Positions 1 to 8,476 of a stretch of 12,506 bases of DNA are shown piece after piece. The DNA comes from Comchoanobacter sp040266255 (GTDB lineage: Bacteria; Pseudomonadota; Gammaproteobacteria; Comchoanobacterales; Comchoanobacteraceae), in the NCBI GenBank assembly GCA_040266255.1, contig JBDQEV010000025.1:1-12506 (forward strand). Reading direction: 5' to 3'. The notes below the pieces were generated by a model. It made no database searches and was not told the origin of the DNA. It saw only the letters and a list, made by a program, of their open reading frames with translations. The position numbers were made by a program, and so were the translations under genes. Position 1 is the first letter of the stretch, and every line of letters begins with the position of its first letter.

Positions 1-1082
1 ATGCAGTATTAGGATCTGACATTTTAATCTATGCAAACAATATCATTAACCATAATAATTTGTTTCCCAATAAAGTTGATCGACAGTCTGACAAAACACA
101 TCTTATTGCCAATGCAGAAAATGATGATGTAACTGAGAATAGCATTACCTTTGATAAATCACTCAATCAGAATATCGTTGCTTACTTTGATTACTTCAAA
201 GATGATACGAATCCTCCCCTTTTTACCGATAACGATGACAATACTGTCGCTGGGTTGATTGCAGTTAATTATCCGTCAAATGAGGGTATTACTGACGATA
301 ATTTCAAGTATCCTGCCACTATAACTGCCCCGAATGTAAACTCAGCCGGTGTTATATCCTATACTGTTAACACGGCAGTGAAGGCAGGAAATAACAACAG
401 GTTTTTTCCACTTGTACAAGCCGATCAATCAACAAAGTTTTTCATTTCTCAATCAAGTGATATGCCAAGCAAAATCCAAATGAACAGCGTATTAAAAGAC
501 AGCGTTAGTCTTATAGAAGGCAATCATTCTCCTTTTTCCTATACAGATATAGACACAACCGAATATTTAGAAGCATCACTTGGCATTATATCAACATTCC
601 ATCTTAACAGTGGTGCAAAACTATCCTTTGATCTGGGCTTTTCTGCACCACTAGAGTCTTTGGAACATCAAGGGTTTTATCACCAAATTGACCCTCAATT
701 TTCTATTCATAGCATGCTTTTATTCAACTTAGACATGGGCTTATCGTCAATCTCTCTAGGCCATGGCTTACGCCTTGATCAGTACTCTAGTGTTACACAA
801 ACACTCGAAACAACTGCAACTGCAGTTGAGACAGTCACCAATACCAATAGTCTCGTTAGACGCACATTTGAACAAGATATCTTCACCTTAATGCAGTTTT
901 CAGAAATTACTGCTGCTTTCAAAATATATGAAGATGTTAGTATGACACTGGGCTATAGTGTCAGCGAGCTGAACCAACAATTTGAACTCAAAGGTCTAAG
1001 TTCTAATGATAAAGCCAGTATTCAATTTGAATCCTATTCAATTGGTCTTCGCTCTTCATTTACAGATAGGATGTTAATGTGA
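1..1082 (+). CDS. A1: probable outer-membrane beta-barrel surface protein, 5' end missing
   Basis: The frame is open to the window edge (first full codon at position 3), so the gene starts upstream; the TTG at 60 is not a convincing start. About 359 residues are visible. No named family is recognised. The C-terminal two thirds is paralogous to A2 (2245-3585): both have SAGVI, then a phenylalanine-rich stretch (RFFPLVQ and STKFFIS here; TKFFSLVE and KDFFLM in A2), then a strand-turn-strand block (FSAPLESLEHQGFY here; SLEAPIESIDQEGEY in A2). Alternating hydrophobic/polar strands rich in Ser, Thr and Asn, continuing to the C-terminus, suggest a transmembrane beta-barrel, as do the clear signal peptides of its neighbours. 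Its stop codon overlaps the B1 start. The role is inferred: surface antigen, adhesin or porin-like protein. Confidence 0.7.
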   Translation, partial: AVLGSDILIYANNIINHNNLFPNKVDRQSDKTHLIANAENDDVTENSITFDKSLNQNIVAYFDYFKDDTNPPLFTDNDDNTVAGLIAVNYPSNEGITDDNFKYPATITAPNVNSAGVISYTVNTAVKAGNNNRFFPLVQADQSTKFFISQSSDMPSKIQMNSVLKDSVSLIEGNHSPFSYTDIDTTEYLEASLGIISTFHLNSGAKLSFDLGFSAPLESLEHQGFYHQIDPQFSIHSMLLFNLDMGLSSISLGHGLRLDQYSSVTQTLETTATAVETVTNTNSLVRRTFEQDIFTLMQFSEITAAFKIYEDVSMTLGYSVSELNQQFELKGLSSNDKASIQFESYSIGLRSSFTDRMLM

Positions 1083-2248
1083 GATTTTATAAACCACTCA
1101 TTATATTCACTATAAGTGCATGCTGTGCACAGTTTAGTGCCACTGCTAAATTAGGTATTTCTACACACCGCATGATGATTGTTGGTGACTTACCAACACA
1201 TGCTTCAGAAATGGCAATGTACTCTGATCTCTTCGATGCCAAACATATCAGCACAGGATTAGATAATCTTTTAATTGTACCTCATCGATCTATTTATGTG
1301 AAAGGTGTATCAAAAGGTAAACCGTGGGAAAGCACTACTATTGAAACACATTTAATCCGCCTTGCAGATGATGCGGGAGATACTACAGAAAAATTAGATC
1401 AAACTGACTTTCTTACCCTCAGTGAACCCCGCTCAGTAACTGTAGCATTAAACGCTGAAGACAGTCTCAATATAACGCTAACCAATGCCACCATCAACTT
1501 AGAAACACTAGATAAGCATGTTGTTGTAAATAAGCTATATTCAAATTCAAATCCCCCTCAAACTATTAACTTTCAAGGTGGGGTTGATATCGATTTTTTT
1601 GAAAACGAGCCAACTGTAGCACTTGTACCAACTGAACTTGCGCAAAATATTTCAAATACAAAACAGCAACTGACTCAGCATGCAAATGAACAATTGACGT
1701 TGATTCATAAAAACACCTCATACCAAGCTCTTTCAGGCTCAGCACAGCTCCAATATACATACGACTTTATTCAAGCTGTCATACAAGCATATGTTGATAT
1801 CCCATTACATATTACATCTGATAATGAAATGAGTCTTATTCAATATAATCCAACTCACAATGCTGGTTTAGGCGTTGGTATTGGTTTTGGTGAACAAGGC
1901 CTAGCTCAGCTTACAATCTCTACAGGTCTTGACTTTTTTGTAGGAGAAGTGAGCAGCTCTCTACCAAGAAAAGTAAATGATAATGCTCTTCTGCAACCAA
2001 TTTCGTTTACAGATGATGACGGCAATATAGTAAGCCTAGTTGATTTTGCGTATCAAGAGCTTACAAGTGAGCGAGTCAGTGATTCTCACTTTTATATTGC
2101 TCTAGATCTATCTTCAGCTAGTAAACACCAACTTACAACATCAGCATCGATTAGATATGCGTTCCAAAAAGAGCCTGATGCCCCAAATTTTAAAAACCTT
2201 TCTTTTGAAGAAACCACTCTCACTGTCTCAATGAACTATAGCTTATGA
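1079..2248 (+). CDS. B1: probable secreted outer-membrane protein, paralog of B2
   Basis: 389 aa. The start is GTG inside the A1 stop (GTGA overlap), pointing to translational coupling. Residues 1-23 form a Sec signal peptide (basic start, hydrophobic core, then Ala-Thr-Ala), with cleavage predicted before KLGISTH. No lipobox is seen. The mature protein is paralogous to B2: GISTH matches GITTH, NITLTNAT (131-138) matches NIVLTNAT, PTVALVPT (178-185) matches PTVAIVPT, and a glycine-alternating strand AGLGVGIGF (262-270) matches AHAGVGINF. The C-terminus has alternating hydrophobic residues ending in Leu (TLTVSMNYSL), like the beta-signal read by the BAM complex. It is therefore likely an outer-membrane barrel; substrate or ligand is unknown. 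A run of seven T lies at 1594-1600. Confidence 0.75.
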   Translation: MRFYKPLIIFTISACCAQFSATAKLGISTHRMMIVGDLPTHASEMAMYSDLFDAKHISTGLDNLLIVPHRSIYVKGVSKGKPWESTTIETHLIRLADDAGDTTEKLDQTDFLTLSEPRSVTVALNAEDSLNITLTNATINLETLDKHVVVNKLYSNSNPPQTINFQGGVDIDFFENEPTVALVPTELAQNISNTKQQLTQHANEQLTLIHKNTSYQALSGSAQLQYTYDFIQAVIQAYVDIPLHITSDNEMSLIQYNPTHNAGLGVGIGFGEQGLAQLTISTGLDFFVGEVSSSLPRKVNDNALLQPISFTDDDGNIVSLVDFAYQELTSERVSDSHFYIALDLSSASKHQLTTSASIRYAFQKEPDAPNFKNLSFEETTLTVSMNYSL

Positions 2249-3585
2249 AAATGCCTTTTCAAATGAAACTCAAACAGCTCATGTGCCTCACATTGAGTCT
2301 ATTCACAACATATACTTATACTGCCTCTATTCGGCTACACGGTCATGCTCAGATTGCTCGTAGCACTTATAGCCTCAAAAGCACGGTTACAGGATCCCTA
2401 CATCAAGCAGCTGGATTCATTGACGAGGCTGATGATGATGCAAATAGACGAATTGTCGATCAAATCATCTTCAGACTACTTTCTCAACAACCTCTTTCTC
2501 AGAGCAACCCTGATATTATATTACAAGGGCCTGGAGCGATTACAGTTGACTCTAAAGATAACTTCAAACTAGAAGTAGCTGGTCACCCAGATAAAACGCC
2601 AAAGAGCATTAAAGGCTCTCAAATCAAATTTTTAGCAGAAGATAGTGTCACTAATACCGAAATCACAAATATAGGTGATGGGAAAACCGCTCTAATTGCA
2701 AAAACTGATGGCACAGGGATTACCGAAGCTTCGATTAACCTTGAAGCTAATAAAAACACTCTACTTCGGTCAACTGGTGACAGTATAGTTCCAAACTATG
2801 TTCCTTCTCTCATTCCCAATCCCAATCCAGGAGACAATCTAGATACTCCAACAGGCGCTGGAGTTGATTCTGCAGGAGTTATAAAGTTTAAACTTGTAAG
2901 CCCAGCACAAGCAGATCTTTTTTTCAAAGCTGTAAAAATAGATGATGCTGCTGTCACTCATTCTACAAAATTCTTCTCACTAGTAGAGTCTGAGGATAAT
3001 AAAGATTTTTTCTTAATGAGAGCAAATCCTAACAATAATAATGTTCCACTTGCGGTTATCAAAGATACAACCATACAAGGTGCAGATAATTTTGATGAAC
3101 ACACAACACTAGATTATTTATCAGTTATTTTTACTGGTGGTGTTGACTTTAATATCAATCCCATGGCGACGATTGCAACATCAATTAGTCTTGAAGCACC
3201 GATTGAGTCCATCGATCAGGAAGGCGAGTACCTTGCAGTTTTCCCTGAAATCAGTGCAATGTTTGACGTAGGCATTAAGGCTGGAGGACAAAATAATACC
3301 TTTGGTGTATTTATAGGAAAGAAGTTCACTCGCTATACAACTAAAGTATTAACGTTTAATAATGCACAAAGTCCATTCATCACAGCAGTGCGCAGTGATG
3401 ATGAGCTCATGTCGCACAACTTTATCAGTATTAAAGCTGATATAACAATGACACCCTTTATGCAAGGGCATATAGAATACCAACACAGCCAAGAAGATAC
3501 GGATCTTTCTCTTCCTGGTGCAACCAATAGTATTATTCAGGGTCATCGCCTTTCTGCAGGTATTGCAACAACTGTGATCTTATAG
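2245..3585 (+). CDS. A2: probable secreted outer-membrane beta-barrel protein, paralog of A1
   Basis: 446 aa. The first ATG overlaps the B1 stop (ATGA), the usual coupled start; other in-frame ATGs at 2251 and 2263 are possible because no strong ribosome binding site is seen. The signal peptide covers about residues 1-27 (Lys-rich start, hydrophobic core, then Tyr-Thr-Ala), followed by the strand SIRLHGHAQIARSTYSL. Residues about 60-205 form a polar, Asp/Asn-rich region, probably surface loops or an exposed domain, with PNPNPG at 191-196. Residues 209-446 match A1. The end (RLSAGIATTVIL) alternates hydrophobic and small residues like an outer-membrane barrel strand. A run of seven T occurs at 2918-2924. 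Function beyond surface exposure cannot be read. Confidence 0.75.
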   Translation: MKMPFQMKLKQLMCLTLSLFTTYTYTASIRLHGHAQIARSTYSLKSTVTGSLHQAAGFIDEADDDANRRIVDQIIFRLLSQQPLSQSNPDIILQGPGAITVDSKDNFKLEVAGHPDKTPKSIKGSQIKFLAEDSVTNTEITNIGDGKTALIAKTDGTGITEASINLEANKNTLLRSTGDSIVPNYVPSLIPNPNPGDNLDTPTGAGVDSAGVIKFKLVSPAQADLFFKAVKIDDAAVTHSTKFFSLVESEDNKDFFLMRANPNNNNVPLAVIKDTTIQGADNFDEHTTLDYLSVIFTGGVDFNINPMATIATSISLEAPIESIDQEGEYLAVFPEISAMFDVGIKAGGQNNTFGVFIGKKFTRYTTKVLTFNNAQSPFITAVRSDDELMSHNFISIKADITMTPFMQGHIEYQHSQEDTDLSLPGATNSIIQGHRLSAGIATTVIL

Positions 3586-3588
3586 GAG
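3584..3588 (+). promoter_or_regulatory. Ribosome binding site of B2
   Basis: AGGAG lies six bases before the ATG at 3595 and shares bases with the stop codon of A2 (TAG 3583-3585). It fixes the B2 start. Confidence 0.8.
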
Positions 3589-3594
3589 AAAGAC

Positions 3595-4650
3595 ATGTTA
3601 AAGCATTTGTTCATTACAATCAGCACAAGCGTTGTGATAGCTCAGTTAACCGCATCCATCAATACTGGTATCACTACACATCAACTCAATATCATTGGAG
3701 ATGTTGTCAGGGAGTATGATACTGAACTACTATTCAATACACATGTAGAAAATCAAGCGATGAATGAAACCTATACTAGTTATCCTGTAGTAAAGCAACG
3801 CTCACTCTTAGTGGAAGGAGACAATACAGGTGAGCTTTGGGCAGATGAAACACAGACTGGCATACTTATTTCAGCTCAGACTGTAGATAATGGGGGGGTT
3901 CACTTTTTAGAAATTAATGAGCCTAATCTTATTGCAGTTGGTGATACACCAACAGTAGAGGTAACTGAAAATCAGTCAAGTGATCTTAATATTGTTCTCA
4001 CCAATGCTACCGTTGATACAGGCCTTCTAAAGACATTCACTTATCCCTCATTTACGGCACCTGCGAACCCAACTGTTGCTATCGTACCAACAACTGATGC
4101 AGAAATACTAGCTGATATTCAGAGAAAGTATGTTAAAGCAGCAGAAAACAAAGCATCCCTGCTCTCGTCACCAAACTTATTCCAGTCTTTAGATATTGGT
4201 GCTGAGATCAATTATCAAGTAGAAAACATCATTGCCAAACTAGGCGGGGGTGTTCACTTCCCTTTAGAAACAACAGAGTCTACTACTAACCTGATTAGAT
4301 TAGAGCCAGAAACAGTTTTTTCAGCACATGCAGGCGTTGGCATTAATTTTTATGAGCGCAACGTACTTTCATTAAATGCTGGACTCACATCAATATCTGG
4401 ACAGTTTGTATCTCAGCAACCAGCAGACCCTATTATAATAGCAGCAACAACCTATCCTGCTGTCACTCAAGATGTAAGTGCCTTGCTGGCATTTGTGGAA
4501 ATCAGTTTATCACATCAAATACCAAACAACCGTATTGGATATAGTGCATCAATTAAACAAGGCTTTGATACATTTGGGTTTGATGAAGAAATAAAAGGGA
4601 TGAGTATCAGCCACACAAGCACACACTTCGCTGTAACATACCAAGTATAG
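3595..4650 (+). CDS. B2: probable secreted outer-membrane protein with a G7 tract, paralog of B1
   Basis: 351 aa, starting at an ATG with a strong binding site (AGGAG). The signal peptide is about residues 1-20 (MLKHLF start, hydrophobic core, Leu-Thr-Ala). It aligns with B1 along its length: GITTH (25-29), LNIVLTNAT (131-139), NPTVAIVPT (158-166), a helical Lys/Ala-rich stretch (170-190), and a glycine-alternating strand (245-251). The C-terminus HFAVTYQV has Phe, Val, Tyr and Val on alternate positions, a plausible beta-barrel assembly signal. An uninterrupted run of seven G (3892-3898) encodes Gly100-Gly101 and the first base of Val102; in an AT-rich gene this could allow slippage and on/off switching. 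It is shorter than B1, mainly in the loop after the LTNAT motif and near residues 290-310. Confidence 0.75.
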   Translation: MLKHLFITISTSVVIAQLTASINTGITTHQLNIIGDVVREYDTELLFNTHVENQAMNETYTSYPVVKQRSLLVEGDNTGELWADETQTGILISAQTVDNGGVHFLEINEPNLIAVGDTPTVEVTENQSSDLNIVLTNATVDTGLLKTFTYPSFTAPANPTVAIVPTTDAEILADIQRKYVKAAENKASLLSSPNLFQSLDIGAEINYQVENIIAKLGGGVHFPLETTESTTNLIRLEPETVFSAHAGVGINFYERNVLSLNAGLTSISGQFVSQQPADPIIIAATTYPAVTQDVSALLAFVEISLSHQIPNNRIGYSASIKQGFDTFGFDEEIKGMSISHTSTHFAVTYQV

Positions 4651-4660
4651 TAAATCATAC

Positions 4661-4689
4661 TTGATTAAATCCCACCGAACGATTAAAAT
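4661..4689 (+). promoter_or_regulatory. Candidate sigma-70 promoter for C1-C2
   Basis: TTGATT (4661-4666) and TAAAAT (4684-4689) are separated by 17 bases, and the predicted transcript start (about 4696) lies roughly 26 bases before the C1 ATG. The 71-base gap between B2 and C1 is the longest in the operon, which fits an internal promoter. A short inverted repeat, TTCAAT/ATTGAA (4693-4707), overlaps the start and could be an operator or chance. Confidence 0.45.
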
Positions 4690-4710
4690 CGATTCAATAG
4701 AATTGAAGTA

Positions 4711-4716
4711 AAGGAG
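4711..4716 (+). promoter_or_regulatory. Ribosome binding site of C1
   Basis: AAGGAG lies five bases before the ATG at 4722, a near-ideal site that decides the start. Confidence 0.8.
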
Positions 4717-4721
4717 CATAC

Positions 4722-5459
4722 ATGCAAGCGCAACAACAATATAAAATTTTAGCACTCATGCTTTGTTGTCATTTGATACAAGCTAAAATTGATCTATACG
4801 GTAGTGCAAATATCAATGAATCTTATTTGAACATTAGGCACAAACTTAAACTGACTCCTGAACGTAGCCTCCCCCTTCCTGAACAAAACATTATAGTCAG
4901 CATTCCTTCAGGCCATGTTGAACTACAAGGCACCTGGAACTTTGATGACGAAAAGGGAATTATAGGTGGTGTTGAGTTCGGATTAACCCAAGAAGATGCT
5001 CAACTGACAGCAATGGGGTCATATGAAACATCTATTTCTAATCTTTTTGCTGCGAGCATAGGTGGTTTTTACCAAACTCAATCTGGCTCTGAATTATCAG
5101 CTTCAGTGAGGGTAATCGCACCTGAGATTCAAATCACATCGAAAGCTGATGGTCTTCTCTTTAATGGCCATACCCCAGCTGAGCCACATCAGTTTCGACC
5201 ACTATCAGTTCAAATTATGGCTAAAATAGCATTGCCAGTTTCTTCTAGCTTCGATGCATACCTGAGTGGCGGCTATGGCATTACTAGCTTCAAAACAGAG
5301 TTACCATTCAACCCTGACGCAGATGCATGTACAAATTTTGCACTGGTAGAACAAGATGCTAATGAACTTGCCATTGGAAATCAGATGTCACGATCCCCTA
5401 GCATACTGTTCAATCATATCAACTTTGGTTTCAGAGCACATATCTATACACAAAATTAA
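4722..5459 (+). CDS. C1: small probable outer-membrane beta-barrel protein
   Basis: 245 aa. The start is supported by AAGGAG. Residues 1-21 form a signal peptide ending Ile-Gln-Ala; the mature protein opens with the strand KIDLYGSANINESYL, which resembles the mature starts of A2 and C2. The rest is built of alternating strands with Gly/Ser/Thr and aromatic residues (for example FAASIGGFY near 110, YLSGGYGITSF near 185), typical of an 8- to 10-strand barrel. The last strand (HINFGFRAHIY) resembles that of C2 (SINLGAQTTLI). It has one cysteine in the mature part (DACTNF, near residue 204), so no disulfide within the chain. Opacity-type small barrel is a possible class, inferred only from size and strand pattern. 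Confidence 0.7.
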   Translation: MQAQQQYKILALMLCCHLIQAKIDLYGSANINESYLNIRHKLKLTPERSLPLPEQNIIVSIPSGHVELQGTWNFDDEKGIIGGVEFGLTQEDAQLTAMGSYETSISNLFAASIGGFYQTQSGSELSASVRVIAPEIQITSKADGLLFNGHTPAEPHQFRPLSVQIMAKIALPVSSSFDAYLSGGYGITSFKTELPFNPDADACTNFALVEQDANELAIGNQMSRSPSILFNHINFGFRAHIYTQN

Positions 5460-5468
5460 GGAAAAGCA

Positions 5469-6353
5469 ATGTATTCAAATCAAAAAATTTATAGCAAAAT
5501 TCTTTTAACTCTAACAGCGCAAGCGATGTTTACGCACGCGGTAGACCTCAGTTTAAATCTACGTATAGCTGGTCAAGCCAACTATTTGAAAGTTGAAAAC
5601 ATCAAGGATCAAGCTTTTCCGTTTTTAGCCTCTAATAGTGCGACCTATACTTGTAATGCAATTGAAGTTAATGCCAACCCTGCATTCACTGCTGCTGCTG
5701 AAGACCCTGCTCCAGAAAATAGAGCAAAAACTACAAAAGGCAATGTTGATGTGAGCCAATACTCACAGTTTTCAGTAGGTCTAAAAGGCATAATGACACA
5801 AGAGCATACAATCCCATCTGATACGATGTCTTATGGCATGACAGCATCTATCAATGGCACATATGAAGCTTCAGCTTTAGCAAGTCAAGCTAGTTTATAT
5901 GAAACTAAGCCATTAACATCAGCGTATGCAGACATTGGCTTACTCAGCACGATCAATGGCAATACTTTTGAGATTGGTGGTGGAGCAAACCTGATCAGAT
6001 ATGAGTTTGCAACAGGTGAAGTGTTTAACGCATTAGGGTTCATGACAGTTCCCGAAGAGACTGACCCTAACACAACTGTTTTTATTAAAGCAGATAAATC
6101 TCAATATATCACCAAAATGGATTATGTCGTTGCGCCCTACCTATATGCTGAGTTCAGCACGCATCTAGGCGATACAACGACTATATTCCTTAAAGGGACG
6201 CTTGGACGTGAATTCAATCCTGAGTTTAAATCTGAAACCGAGATTGCTGATTCTGAAATGTTCCCTAGCTCACAAGCAACCTATGAGGCAGAACACAACT
6301 GGTCTTTATCTAGTATTAATCTTGGAGCTCAAACAACTTTGATTAGTCACTAG
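5469..6353 (+). CDS. C2: small probable outer-membrane beta-barrel protein, last gene of the operon
   Basis: 294 aa, nine bases after C1. The binding site AAGGAA (5458-5463) overlaps the C1 stop. The signal peptide is residues 1-24 (Thr-His-Ala before VDLSLNL). Mature strands follow the same pattern as C1 (VDLSLNLRIAGQANYLKV), with later strands such as FEIGGGANLIRYEF and APYLYAEFSTHL. A single Cys lies near residue 61. The C-terminus is SINLGAQTTLISH. Its stop codon (TAG 6351-6353) sits inside the CTAG that also holds the stop of the ABC transporter on the other strand, so the two convergent genes overlap by four bases with no terminator between them. Function is unknown beyond likely surface location. 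Confidence 0.7.
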   Translation: MYSNQKIYSKILLTLTAQAMFTHAVDLSLNLRIAGQANYLKVENIKDQAFPFLASNSATYTCNAIEVNANPAFTAAAEDPAPENRAKTTKGNVDVSQYSQFSVGLKGIMTQEHTIPSDTMSYGMTASINGTYEASALASQASLYETKPLTSAYADIGLLSTINGNTFEIGGGANLIRYEFATGEVFNALGFMTVPEETDPNTTVFIKADKSQYITKMDYVVAPYLYAEFSTHLGDTTTIFLKGTLGREFNPEFKSETEIADSEMFPSSQATYEAEHNWSLSSINLGAQTTLISH

Positions 6354-8392
6354 CGAATAAAGCATACATTTTCTGGCACAGGTTCGTGACGAGCAGCATA
6401 GAGGCCTTCTCTAAACCTATCTGCAGTCTGTTCAATCATAACGATGGTCCCCCCAGATGATTGGCACCATGCTGAACCTTTGTCATTAATTAACTCTACT
6501 GCAGCTTGGCGGCGTTGTGGATCCATTTTACTTAATAGCTCATCTAAACAAACATATTTAACCTTAGATACTTCTCCCGTATTGAGTTCCAGAGCTGCTA
6601 GCAAACCACTACACACTAGTGACTGCCGTTCTCCATCTGAGTACTTTCTGTCCCCTACAGGCAAATCAAGAGACTTTTCTAAATTATTGAGAATACCAAT
6701 ACTATCTAAATTTTCTCTCAGTAATCTTTCAAAGCCTTGAGCACCCTCTTGTGTAATGCTAAATCTATTCTGCAGCTCTTGTAAAACCGTACACTTTTTG
6801 CTTGATAAAATTAAGTTTTGACAATCCCCACGAATGACCCAACTTTGGTGACTTTGAAAGAACGGTTTTGTGTTTGGGTTTTTCCCTGAAACAACGCCTG
6901 CAAAGATTGTAGATTTTCCTGTTCCGTTTGGAGCCTGACACCAGTTCACTTCTCCCAACCGCATTTGAAAATCCTTTGCGATCTTTTGTGCTGTTTCTTG
7001 ACCTGGAATTAATACAGCTCCAGACAAGACTGTGCCACTAACAGGTTCATAATTGGACTGAACCTGCTGAATGACCGGCTGATCATTACATCCATGCTTG
7101 ATACATACAAATGCAGCACTCCACTTAATGATTACTCTTGCCGCCCAACCAAAATCAGAGGATGAGTATGAAAGCATATAGATTAAAAGTGGGACTGCCA
7201 CCATTGCTTTGAAGATAACAGCAGGAGCAAAAATATAACCCATTACACTCATCCCTAAAGATAAAAAACCAAATGCTCTAATTTGTGTACCATATAGACG
7301 CGTATCTTGCTTGACATCAATTTGGTCATTCTGATTACTAAACAGATTCCACTGACCTAGTAGCTTTTTAACATTGACAGTTAAATTACCTTTAGACCTC
7401 CCACCTCCACTGATTGTTTTCGTCATCAGTTTTGAGATTTCATCACAAATTGGCATCAACATCATGATCATTGGAATCGTGATGGTACCTAAGTACAGAC
7501 CGACTGAAAAATAGATAGAATAACATATGATCGAGGCCTTATGCGCAAGGCTTGTAAATATCGCTTGTACTCTTAATGCAAACTGTTGAGAAAGGGTTCT
7601 ACTCTCACTTTCTGCAAACTGTGAAGTAACAAGATCTCTGAAATCATTCTCTTTTGATAAGTTATACAGCGTATCAGCATTTTTTAAATTATGATTCACA
7701 GCTAACTGCCATTCATCACGTTTTTCAGATGCAGATTCAGACTTTTCTTTTAATTTAGACTTTATATAAGAACCGATCTTTGAGTTAAAATATGCAAGCA
7801 CACATGTGACTGTAAGCAATTGAACATTTAAATATGCGAGCGCAATTGGTACTTCAATTAAAAAGATGACAATCAGGTGTACAACAACTGGAATACTTGA
7901 TACCACTTGCTCTAAGACATCCCTGAGCACATCTTGAAAATCTTTTTCAGATTGAAGCATTGGCATTTTTTCAGCTAAATTTTCCACCAACCTTGTACGT
8001 ATTCTTGTAATCGTGCCTTCTCTTGCAGCATCATAATAAGCGTAACCAATCAGTGACACCAATGCACTTGAACACGTTGCAGCTAATGTATATCCAATTG
8101 ACGACCAAATTTCATACTGCACGCCAGACTGAATTGCGGTCATAACAGTTGGAAAAATAAATGCACTCACATAGAAAAAGCTCGCTGCACCCAACCCCAT
8201 AATTGCACCTGAAAACAGTAGCTTGAAAATTACTTTATAGTCTCGCATCCTCAGTGATTCATTACGACTTTTCTTAGATGAACGAACGTATATATGAAAA
8301 AGCACTCGAAATGCTTGTATGAAACTTAAACTCTCTTGCGACGTTTTCTTTGAGTCGTTAACTGGCCATGGATCATATGTTTGTGAGACCAT
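6350..8392 (-). CDS. Divergent ABC exporter half-transporter (fused membrane and ATPase domains)
   Basis: 680 aa; half-transporters are usually about 580-600. The start has AGGAAG four bases upstream. Residues 1-55 are cytosolic and basic. Membrane spans are seen near 58-82, 98-120, 166-188, 189-203, 286-314, 374-408 (two) and 415-432. The stretch after span two (ITRIRTRLVENLAEKMPML) resembles the first intracellular loop of type I exporters. The ATPase domain runs from about 455: Walker A APNGTGKST (487-495), probable Q-loop Gln525, signature YSDGERQ (584-590) in place of LSGGQ, Walker B VCLDE (614-618) with Glu618 as catalytic base, D-loop SKMD (621-624), and Gln655 where the switch histidine is expected (IEQ). 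A segment of about 100 residues with two extra hydrophobic stretches (330-410) is unusual. The catalytic core could still bind and cleave ATP; the cargo is unknown. Confidence 0.85.
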   Translation of the reverse strand: MVSQTYDPWPVNDSKKTSQESLSFIQAFRVLFHIYVRSSKKSRNESLRMRDYKVIFKLLFSGAIMGLGAASFFYVSAFIFPTVMTAIQSGVQYEIWSSIGYTLAATCSSALVSLIGYAYYDAAREGTITRIRTRLVENLAEKMPMLQSEKDFQDVLRDVLEQVVSSIPVVVHLIVIFLIEVPIALAYLNVQLLTVTCVLAYFNSKIGSYIKSKLKEKSESASEKRDEWQLAVNHNLKNADTLYNLSKENDFRDLVTSQFAESESRTLSQQFALRVQAIFTSLAHKASIICYSIYFSVGLYLGTITIPMIMMLMPICDEISKLMTKTISGGGRSKGNLTVNVKKLLGQWNLFSNQNDQIDVKQDTRLYGTQIRAFGFLSLGMSVMGYIFAPAVIFKAMVAVPLLIYMLSYSSSDFGWAARVIIKWSAAFVCIKHGCNDQPVIQQVQSNYEPVSGTVLSGAVLIPGQETAQKIAKDFQMRLGEVNWCQAPNGTGKSTIFAGVVSGKNPNTKPFFQSHQSWVIRGDCQNLILSSKKCTVLQELQNRFSITQEGAQGFERLLRENLDSIGILNNLEKSLDLPVGDRKYSDGERQSLVCSGLLAALELNTGEVSKVKYVCLDELLSKMDPQRRQAAVELINDKGSAWCQSSGGTIVMIEQTADRFREGLYAARHEPVPENVCFIR

Positions 8393-8419
8393 TTATCTTC
8401 CTATGAATATCCTTCATTA

Positions 8420-8448
8420 AGAGTAACATAACCCTTTACCTGTCTCAA
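8420..8448 (-). promoter_or_regulatory. Candidate promoter of the ABC transporter gene
   Basis: Read on the minus strand, TTGAGA (8448-8443) is followed after 17 bases by TACTCT (8425-8420), which is preceded by TGT as in extended -10 promoters. The predicted start is about 20 bases before the ATG at 8392. The -10 hexamer is poor, so this is tentative; read-through from mutY is also possible. Confidence 0.35.
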
Positions 8449-8476
8449 GGACCCACTAAAGTCCTCTCTTTCACTT

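Noticed and set aside
60..62. TTG as the start of A1
   Set aside because: The frame stays open to the window edge and no binding site precedes it; the paralog A2 has a long N-terminal part that is missing here, so the gene is simply cut by the window.
2345..2572. 75-aa open frame on the plus strand inside A2
   Set aside because: It is an out-of-frame shadow of A2, which has a signal peptide and a paralog.
6444..6740. 98-aa open frame on the plus strand
   Set aside because: It is antisense to the ATPase domain of the ABC transporter, whose motifs are clear; there is no binding site or signal of its own.
8448..8465. Inverted repeat AGGAC/GTCCT between mutY and the ABC gene as a terminator
   Set aside because: The stem is only five pairs with an eight-base loop and no T tract on the minus strand.
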